Shown: positions 58,210 to 64,000 of the stretch, piece after piece
Layout: every line of letters starts with the position of its first letter
Position numbering within the stretch: position 1 is the first letter of the stretch
Source of the DNA: Oscillospiraceae bacterium
GTDB taxonomy: Bacteria; Bacillota; Clostridia; Oscillospirales; CAG-272
Reading direction: 5' to 3'
Length of the DNA: 64,000 nucleotides
NCBI GenBank assembly: GCA_015064395.1
Contig: SVSH01000002.1
Location: 53,517 to 117,516, forward strand
Notes under the pieces: model-generated
What the model was told of the DNA's origin: nothing
What the model saw: only the letters and a program-made list of their open reading frames with translations
Database searches by the model: none
Made by a program: the position numbers and the translations under genes

Positions 58210-60846
58210 ATGAAGTGGACGTCGCTTAATGAATTGCGCGAAAAGTATCTTGCTTTCTTTGAAAGCAAGGATCACTTGCGCCTGCCCTCGTTCCCGCTGG
58301 TGCCCATCAACGACCCATCACTGTTGCTCATCAACTCGGGTATGGCACCCATGAAAAAGTATTTTACCGGCGAGGAAGAGCCGCCCCGCAACCGCGTCTG
58401 CACCTGCCAGAAGTGCATCCGCACGCCCGATTTGGAGCGCGTTGGTCACACGGCAAGACACGGTACCTTCTTTGAGATGCTGGGTAACTTCTCCTTTGGC
58501 GATTATTTCAAGTACGAGGCCATTCCGTGGGCGTGGGAGTTTCTGACCGAAACGCTCGAGATCCCCGTAGAGCTCCTGTGGCCCTCCATCTACGAGAACG
58601 ACGAGGAGGCCTATGACATTTGGGTCAATAAGGTAGGTGTTGTGCCGGAGCACGTCGTTCGTCTTGGTAAGGCGGACAACTTTTGGGAGCACGGCACCGG
58701 CCCTTGCGGCCCTTGCTCCGAGATCTACTTTGACCGTGGCATCAAGTACGGCTGTGGCAGCCCTGACTGTAAGCCCGGCTGCGAGTGTGACCGCTTCATG
58801 GAGATCTGGAACAACGTATTCTCCCAGTTCAACAACGACGGCAACGGCAATTACACCGAGTTGGCGCAGAAGAATATCGACACCGGTATGGGTCTTGAGC
58901 GTTTGGCTTGCGTCATGCAGGGCGTTGACAATATGTTTGAGGTCGATTCCATCCGCAAGATCCTGGATCACGTTTGCACCATCGCCGGCAAGACCTACGG
59001 TGCGGACAAGAACAACGATATTTCCATCCGCGTTATCACCGACCATATCCGCTCGTCCATGTTCATGATCGCCGACGGTGTCATCCCCTCCAACGAGGGT
59101 CGTGGCTACGTCCTGCGCCGCATCATCCGCCGCGCTTGCCGCCACGGAAAGCTGTTGGGTATTGACCGCGCCTTCCTGTGCGAGCTGTGCCAGACGGCCA
59201 TCGGCGAGTCTTACGAGGCATACCCCGAGCTGGGTGAGAAGAAGGACTACATCCTCAAGGTTCTGTCCATGGAGGAGGAGCGCTTCGCCGCTACCATCGA
59301 TGCAGGTCTGAACATTCTCAACACCATGATCGAAGGCACCAAGAACGAGGGCAAGACCGTCCTCTCCGGCGACGATACCTTCAAGCTGTACGATACCTAC
59401 GGTTTCCCCGTAGACCTCACCCGCGAGATCGCCGAGGAGGCAGGACTTGCGATTGACAATGAGCGCTTTACTGCCCTGATGCAGGAACAGAGAACTCGCG
59501 CCCGCGAGGCTCGTGCCAACATCAGCGGCTGGGCCAATGCAACCGGCTCGCTGTTGGCTGACCTGCCTAAGACGGAGTTTGTGGGTTACACTGCCCTTGA
59601 GGCAGAGGCCAAGGTTATAGCCTTGATTGTGGATGATATGCTGGTGAACGAAGTTTCCGAGGGCGACGTGACCGTTGTTCTGGACAAGACCCCTTGCTAC
59701 GGCGAGGGCGGTGGCCAGGTGGGCGACCAGGGCCATATTTCCCCTGATCTTGAGAATACCGTCTTGGTTGTTAACGACACTCAGAAGTCTGACGGCGTAT
59801 ATCTGCACATCGCAACGGTGCAGATGGGTGCGATCAAGGTTGGTGACACGGTTCACGTTTCCGTGAATATTCCTCGTCGCCGCGCCATTATGCGCAACCA
59901 CTCGGCAGCACACCTGCTGCAAAACGCGCTGCGCGAGGTGCTGGGCACCCACGTCGAGCAGGCAGGCTCGTATGTTTCCGACACCGTTTGCCGCTTTGAC
60001 TTTACCCACTTTGCGGCTCTGACGCCCGCTGAGATCGCTGACGTTGAAGGTCTGGTCAATCAGGAAATTATGAATGCAGGCGAGGGCTCGATGACCGAAA
60101 TGCCCATCGACGAGGCCAAGAAGCTGGGTGCGATGGCCTTGTTCGGCGAGAAGTACGGCAAGACTGTCCGTGTCGTTCGTATGGGCTCTTCGTCCATCGA
60201 GCTGTGCGGCGGTACGCATGTGGACAACACGGGCAAGATCGGTCTGTTCAAGATTGTGAGCGAGTCCTCGGTTGCGGCCGGTGTTCGCCGTATTGAGGCT
60301 GTGACCGGTACGGGCGTGCTGGCTCTCTTGGCCGGCAAGGATGCCCTCTTGCACGAGGTGGCACGCGAGCTGAAGGTTCCCAACGTATCCGACGTTGCCA
60401 AGAAGGCAACCGCTCTTCAGGGCGAGATTGCCAACGCCAAGAAGGAAATCGAAGCACTCAACGCAAAGCTCGCCGGCGGCAAGCTGGATGCTATTTTGGC
60501 AGGTGCTGTCGATATGAACGGTGTAATGCTGGTAGCCGCTCGTGCCGAGGGTATGAACGTTGACATGGCACGCACGCTGGTGGACGACATCAAGGCGAAG
60601 CACCAAAACGCCGTAGTCGTTTTGGCCGTTGAGGCCGACGGCAAGCTCAACTTCGTTTCCGGTGCCGGCAAGGATGCGGTCGCCAAGGGCGCACACGCAG
60701 GCAAGCTGGTCGGTGCGGTTGCGGCTGTGACCGGCGGTAAGGGGGGTGGACGCCCCGATAACGCTATGGCAGGCGGACGCGACGCATCGCAGATCGACGC
60801 CGCACTCGCTGTCGCCAAGGCTACCTTGGAAGGTATGTTGAAGTAA
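58210..60846 (+). CDS. alaS: Alanyl-tRNA synthetase
   Basis: Charges and edits tRNA-Ala. The 878-aa product has all modules: class II core (ARHGTFFEMLGNFSFGDYFK, HGTGPCGPCSEIYFD), tRNA recognition part, editing domain with HSAAHLLQNALREVLG and CGGTHV zinc ligands, and a C-Ala domain at the end. ATG at 58210 fits the family start (MKWTSLNELREKYL); AAAGGATGG lies upstream. The leader is short, so no T-box is present. A palindromic terminator follows. Confidence 0.97.
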   Translation: MKWTSLNELREKYLAFFESKDHLRLPSFPLVPINDPSLLLINSGMAPMKKYFTGEEEPPRNRVCTCQKCIRTPDLERVGHTARHGTFFEMLGNFSFGDYFKYEAIPWAWEFLTETLEIPVELLWPSIYENDEEAYDIWVNKVGVVPEHVVRLGKADNFWEHGTGPCGPCSEIYFDRGIKYGCGSPDCKPGCECDRFMEIWNNVFSQFNNDGNGNYTELAQKNIDTGMGLERLACVMQGVDNMFEVDSIRKILDHVCTIAGKTYGADKNNDISIRVITDHIRSSMFMIADGVIPSNEGRGYVLRRIIRRACRHGKLLGIDRAFLCELCQTAIGESYEAYPELGEKKDYILKVLSMEEERFAATIDAGLNILNTMIEGTKNEGKTVLSGDDTFKLYDTYGFPVDLTREIAEEAGLAIDNERFTALMQEQRTRAREARANISGWANATGSLLADLPKTEFVGYTALEAEAKVIALIVDDMLVNEVSEGDVTVVLDKTPCYGEGGGQVGDQGHISPDLENTVLVVNDTQKSDGVYLHIATVQMGAIKVGDTVHVSVNIPRRRAIMRNHSAAHLLQNALREVLGTHVEQAGSYVSDTVCRFDFTHFAALTPAEIADVEGLVNQEIMNAGEGSMTEMPIDEAKKLGAMALFGEKYGKTVRVVRMGSSSIELCGGTHVDNTGKIGLFKIVSESSVAAGVRRIEAVTGTGVLALLAGKDALLHEVARELKVPNVSDVAKKATALQGEIANAKKEIEALNAKLAGGKLDAILAGAVDMNGVMLVAARAEGMNVDMARTLVDDIKAKHQNAVVVLAVEADGKLNFVSGAGKDAVAKGAHAGKLVGAVAAVTGGKGGGRPDNAMAGGRDASQIDAALAVAKATLEGMLK

Positions 60847-60858
60847 ATGAAATAGAGA

Positions 60859-60906
60859 GCAGGGGGAAACTTTTTCGAGAAAAAGTTTCCCCCTGCCCCC
60901 TTTTTT
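60859..60906. terminator. Terminator of alaS, member of the G-rich hairpin family
   Basis: A near-perfect stem of about 18 bp (GCAGGGGGAAACTTTTTC with its mirror, 60859-60896), then CCCCCTTTTTT. It has the same style as the hairpins at 8187-8307 and 9117-9286. It lies between convergent genes. Confidence 0.88.
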
Positions 60907-60916
60907 AAGAACAAAT

Positions 60917-61849
60917 TTATTGCTTTATTTTGTCTTCAATCTCCTTTGCGTACCCCAATGCCTGCTCAGCCTCTACGTCATATCCGTTTTTACGGTGGAT
61001 ATCCGCAATTTCCAAATAAACCTGGTATGCTTCCTTGAATTTTTCGAGCTTTTGATAGCAAAGCGCGATATCATATTTTTCGTCGCAGAAATATGTTCCG
61101 ATTTCTCCTGCCTTTTCGAGCCATGCGATTGCCTCGTCGTATTTTTCCATGCGGTAGTAGATATCACCCATGCTGATATACAGCTCCCAATTATTCGGGA
61201 ATTTCTGTAGTGCCTCCGCACATGCGGCAAGAGCTTTTTCGTATTGATGTGCATTCTCATACGCTTCAATCAGCAAGAACCATTCACGCTCGTCAAGATT
61301 GCCGCACGCTTCATCCATGGCGCGTTGCCGCTCTGCCAGAATCTCTTCGCCCTTGCCCATGGAAAAAAGCATAGACATTTTCATAGATGCCGCTCTTCTG
61401 TAAGGTAAAGAATTTTTGTCCGACTTGTCTGCTAAAACTTCGTCAAAGTATTTGAACGCTTCATCTCTGCAAAATGTCATCATTGCCTTATGGATCCAGC
61501 CGTAGTTCCATTTGTCATACAAGGATAGTTCGCCTGCTTTCATCAGCTTTTGATATTCCAGACGACATCTAAAAAAATCCTCGGGATCTTCGCTGATCTC
61601 ATAGAGTGCAGACAATCTTTGCGCATAATTATCGTAAGCTACCGACTGTTTCTTAAAAAGGTCATCCACTATAACGCCGTAAAGCTTGGCAATTTCGGGA
61701 AGAAGAAGTACATCGGGCAGAGTGTTTCCACACTCCCATCTTGATACACTTTGAGCAGTTGTGCAAAGCTTTTCTGCAACATCTTCCTGTGTGTATTTTT
61801 TTGCCAACCTGAATTTTTTCATATTTTCGGAAAATACAGTTGAGTTCAT
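60917..61849 (-). CDS. Xre-type regulator with TPR sensor domain
   Basis: A 310-aa protein with an N-terminal HTH (KKYTQEDVAEKLCTTAQSVSRWECGNTLPD) and a C-terminal array of tetratricopeptide repeats (about 110-300; the clearest is NNWELYISMGDIYYRMEKYDEAI). This is the plan of Rgg/Rap/PlcR-type regulators that sense peptides or partner proteins through the TPRs; the signal is unknown. AAGGAGATTATTAAT precedes the ATG. More AT-rich than its neighbours. Monocistronic; autoregulation through the CAGTGAT repeats at its promoter is possible. Confidence 0.82.
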   Translation of the reverse strand: MNSTVFSENMKKFRLAKKYTQEDVAEKLCTTAQSVSRWECGNTLPDVLLLPEIAKLYGVIVDDLFKKQSVAYDNYAQRLSALYEISEDPEDFFRCRLEYQKLMKAGELSLYDKWNYGWIHKAMMTFCRDEAFKYFDEVLADKSDKNSLPYRRAASMKMSMLFSMGKGEEILAERQRAMDEACGNLDEREWFLLIEAYENAHQYEKALAACAEALQKFPNNWELYISMGDIYYRMEKYDEAIAWLEKAGEIGTYFCDEKYDIALCYQKLEKFKEAYQVYLEIADIHRKNGYDVEAEQALGYAKEIEDKIKQ

Positions 61850-61883
61850 ATTAATAATCTCCTTTTGGTTTTTCGTAAGCTTA

Positions 61884-61919
61884 CAGTGATATTATAGCAG
61901 TGATAAATGGGAATTGCAA
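61884..61919 (-). promoter_or_regulatory. Promoter of the Xre-TPR gene with CAGTGAT direct repeats
   Basis: Read on the minus strand: TTGCAA (61919-61914), 17-bp spacer, TATAAT (61896-61891), TGC before it. On the plus strand CAGTGAT occurs at 61884-61890 and again at 61898-61904, flanking the -10. This suits an operator. Confidence 0.7.
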
Positions 61920-61972
61920 TATCTCATTTTATGATTAAACTCTCATTTTGTGCGTAGTAAAGATGATAAATA

Positions 61973-62006
61973 AAGCCGAGAGCAACTATTTGGTCGCCCT
62001 CGACTT
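61973..62006 (-). terminator. Likely terminator of coaW
   Basis: A 14-bp stem with three G-U pairs (61973-61986 with 61993-62006). The minus-strand tail is TTATTTATC, a weak T-tract. It sits 15 bases beyond the coaW stop. Confidence 0.6.
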
Positions 62007-62021
62007 TGAAATATTGAAGTT

Positions 62022-62900
62022 TTACCGATACAGCGCCGCACCAATAACGGTACCGTACTGTGAGTTTTCGGGAATGATAAAGCGCACGCCGAAGCTGTCC
62101 TGCAGCTCCTCAAACACGCGGCGGACGGGGGCGAGAGTGGACAGGTTGCCGATGAGGACAATGTCCTTCAGGCCAAACGAGCGGGCGGCGAAAATGGCCA
62201 TCATAAAGATGGTCTCGGCCACCAGGTTGGCCACGCCCAGGGCAATGTCGCTCGGGGTTGCGAGGTCGCTGACCTTGCCGAAGTTGGAGGCGGTCAGCTT
62301 TTCGTTCATATTGGGGAAACGGTCACGCGAAATGTCGCCGACCCGCAGGTCAACGTTTTCGATGTTACCCTCGCGGCAGATCTGCTCGATGTGCTCGATG
62401 GTGGCCACGCCCGTCATGCGCTTGGTAAGGCCGATGAGTGTACCGCCGCCCACGCCCGTACCGCCAAGGTAGTCGATGACGGTGTCCTCTTCATTACTGA
62501 CCATGGGAGTGCCGCTCTCATCAAGATTTTTCGCCTTGGCGTGGATGAGAGCCGTACCCGTGCCCATGCTGACCACAATGGCCTCTTGCAGCCCCGAGAG
62601 ATACAGACCGCCAAGACCCACGCAGGTAAATTCAGACACCTTGCGGCAGGGAAGACCGTAGATGGGATTTTGAGACACGGACGAGCCCACGCCCGTCATC
62701 ATGACACGGTCAATGTTGTCCAGCGTCAGTCCATTCTGATCGGTAAACTTGCCGAACGCGCCGTACATAGAGGTCACGGGGTCGGTCGCCCGAACGAACT
62801 GGGGCGAGATCAGGACGGGTTTTTGATCGTTTTCAAACTGAAAGCCGACGATTTTGGTCGTGCTTCCGCCGATATCAATACCAATGACGGTCTTTTTCAT
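62022..62900 (-). CDS. coaW: Type II pantothenate kinase
   Basis: First step of coenzyme A synthesis, phosphorylating pantothenate. The 292-aa product has the type II (staphylococcal/eukaryotic-like) ASKHA pattern: phosphate-1 loop IGIDIGGSTTKIVGF, VSMGTGTALIHA, and LGGTGVGGGTLIGL with the adenosine motif late. Type II enzymes resist feedback by acetyl-CoA in Staphylococcus. ATG at 62900 is chosen since it follows GGAGGTTGCT; the longer frame crosses the promoter. Divergent from the HAD phosphatase gene. Confidence 0.9.
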   Translation of the reverse strand: MKKTVIGIDIGGSTTKIVGFQFENDQKPVLISPQFVRATDPVTSMYGAFGKFTDQNGLTLDNIDRVMMTGVGSSVSQNPIYGLPCRKVSEFTCVGLGGLYLSGLQEAIVVSMGTGTALIHAKAKNLDESGTPMVSNEEDTVIDYLGGTGVGGGTLIGLTKRMTGVATIEHIEQICREGNIENVDLRVGDISRDRFPNMNEKLTASNFGKVSDLATPSDIALGVANLVAETIFMMAIFAARSFGLKDIVLIGNLSTLAPVRRVFEELQDSFGVRFIIPENSQYGTVIGAALYR

Positions 62901-62937
62901 AGCAACCTCCGAGGGTGAAAAAAATCTTACTGTAACA

Positions 62938-62966
62938 ATTATATCATCTTCTTGTAAAAATTGCAA
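62938..62966 (-). promoter_or_regulatory. Promoter for coaW
   Basis: Read on the minus strand: TTGCAA (62966-62961), 17-bp spacer, TATAAT (62943-62938) preceded by TGA. Confidence 0.85.
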
Positions 62967-62980
62967 CTATGTGATATAAT
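62952..62980 (+). promoter_or_regulatory. Promoter for the HAD-IIA phosphatase
   Basis: TTGTAA at 62952-62957, 17-bp spacer, TATAAT at 62975-62980 preceded by TGA. It overlaps the coaW promoter: the coaW -35 lies inside this spacer. Confidence 0.8.
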
Positions 62981-63029
62981 ATTTTTCGGTGACGTGTGCA
63001 CTGTAAAATTTGTGTGAAAGACAAAGGAT

Positions 63030-63854
63030 ATGACGAAAAGGCAAGACATAACCGCACAGAAGTCCTGCTTGAAGGACAAGAAGTGCTTTATTTTTGATAT
63101 TGACGGAACGGTAGCGTTGGGGACGCGTCCGCTCCCCGAGGCCGTTGACTTCATTTTGCGCTTGCGTAAAAATGGAAGACGAGTGATTTTTTATACCAAT
63201 AACCCTAACCGCTCGCACGGGGAGATGGTCGAATATCTGGAAAAGATGGGCTTTGAGCCGCGCGAGGATGAGATGATCTCGGCGGGAGACGTGACCATCG
63301 ATTATCTGAACAAGAACCACCCCGAATCGCGCGTGTTTTTGGTAGGGGTTCCCGAGATGGAGCGGCAGTTTGTGGATGCCGGTATCCACGTCGTGCCGGC
63401 CACGTCGCCGACGGCGGACGTGGTCGTATCGGGCTTTGACAAGACGCTCACCTTTGACAAGGCCGCGGCGGCTTGCCGTATGATCGAGCGCGGTGCCAAG
63501 TTTATTTGCACGCATCCTGACCGTAGCGTGCCCATCGAGGACTGCCTTTTGCCCGACGCGGGGGCTATCGCGGCCATGATCGCGGCGGCCACGGATACCT
63601 CGCCTATTTTCATGGGCAAGCCTATGCCGGAAGGTATGGCATTGATCGAACAGCAAACGGGGCTTCGCGCCGATCAGATGTGTATGATCGGTGACCGTCT
63701 TTACACCGATATTGCCTTTGGCAATCGCGCGGGGGCTACCTCGGTCCTGGTATTGACCGGGGGAACGAGCGCCGCCGAAGGTGCGGCGGCTGTGGGCGAC
63801 GAGCATCCCGATGTGATCGTCCCGCACCTTGGCGTGCTGGCCGAGTTGTTTTGA
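63030..63854 (+). CDS. HAD-IIA family phosphatase (NagD-like)
   Basis: A 274-aa HAD phosphatase of subfamily IIA. Motif I is FIFDIDGTVALG (Asp nucleophile and acid), motif II YTNNPNRS, motif III the Lys in MGKPMPEG, and motif IV GDRLYTDIAFG. The IIA cap domain lies between motifs II and III. Such enzymes dephosphorylate nucleotides, sugar phosphates or damaged metabolites such as 2-phosphoglycolate. A weak AAAGGAT site precedes the ATG. The overlapping divergent promoter links it to coaW. Confidence 0.88.
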   Translation: MTKRQDITAQKSCLKDKKCFIFDIDGTVALGTRPLPEAVDFILRLRKNGRRVIFYTNNPNRSHGEMVEYLEKMGFEPREDEMISAGDVTIDYLNKNHPESRVFLVGVPEMERQFVDAGIHVVPATSPTADVVVSGFDKTLTFDKAAAACRMIERGAKFICTHPDRSVPIEDCLLPDAGAIAAMIAAATDTSPIFMGKPMPEGMALIEQQTGLRADQMCMIGDRLYTDIAFGNRAGATSVLVLTGGTSAAEGAAAVGDEHPDVIVPHLGVLAELF

Positions 63855-64000
63855 TGCATAGAATGATTTTGATAGAAAGACTAACTATAAAAAGTCAAGG
63901 CCACAAATGAAAAAAGTTGAAGAAAAATTATCCCCGAAAGACCGCCGCCCTTGACAAACAGCAAACAAATGCAGAAGTCCTCACAGCGAGGGCGACGGGG
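63855..64000. other. Right-edge sequence with no supported gene
   Basis: The last 146 bases hold a 15-codon ATG frame at 63907 with no ribosome binding site, and a TTGACA at about 63952 without a -10 inside the window. It may be the upstream region of a gene that starts beyond the edge. Confidence 0.3.

Overview
The window looks like a chromosomal segment of a spore-forming, probably anaerobic, low-to-mid-GC Gram-positive of class Clostridia. The evidence is direct: spoIIR, the spoIIGA-sigE pair, a holB-ricT-(ferredoxin)-trmN6 block like the Bacillus holB-yaaT-yabB order, a SAM-I riboswitch in front of metK, single-chain glyQS, a Zn-type L31, a two-cluster ferredoxin and strong Shine-Dalgarno sites. 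The family within Clostridia cannot be fixed from the sequence. No phage, plasmid, transposase, rRNA or CRISPR array was seen.

Layout. 1-6.7 kb: tail of an unknown gene, then holB, ricT, a ferredoxin, trmN6, a ttcA-like tRNA thiolase and a cation/proton antiporter. 6.8-9.1 kb: pgk and tpiA. 9.1-9.6 kb: a cluster of palindromic repeats. 9.6-12.7 kb: a flavin-type oxidase and a small Xre regulator on divergent promoters, an orphan C-terminal transketolase half, spoIIR and rbfA. 12.8-17.4 kb: a sigma factor with a membrane partner, and a two-unit beta-helix lipoprotein. 17.4-22.3 kb: SAM riboswitch, metK, a small membrane protein, recD2 and comF. 22.3-30.5 kb: a UshA-like lipoprotein, an acyltransferase, a coiled-coil unknown, a PHP phosphatase, a SUV3-like helicase, a HIT protein and an FkbM methyltransferase. 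30.8-35.1 kb: spoIIGA-sigE, rpmE, hflX, yigZ and tRNA-Gly(CCC). 35.1-43.3 kb: prfB, glyQS, two lipoproteins (one with a 7 x 18-bp tandem repeat), then a membrane protein, a Cys-rich DnaJ-domain protein and a DUF5685 protein.

43.3-58.1 kb is the most unusual region. About 1.1 kb of largely non-coding DNA ends in a promoter and a leader of about 416 nt. Seven tightly spaced genes follow: a giant solute-binding protein (1181 aa), a permease pair, an exported NHL-repeat/TPR/Yip1-like membrane protein, a 1293-aa DUF5696-type exported protein and a second permease pair. There is no ATPase gene. It reads as a dedicated uptake and surface-processing system, probably for a complex glycan. Parts of this gene set occur together in other Firmicutes as far as I recall, but I know of no assigned function.

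58.1-64 kb: alaS, an Xre-TPR regulator, type II pantothenate kinase (coaW) and a HAD-IIA phosphatase on overlapping divergent promoters.

Two genome-wide habits stand out. Promoters are very uniform: of 28 listed, 27 have a 17-bp spacer, many have an extended TGN -10, and eight use TTGCAA as the -35. Several intergenic spaces carry palindromic or terminal-inverted-repeat elements that look like dispersed families.
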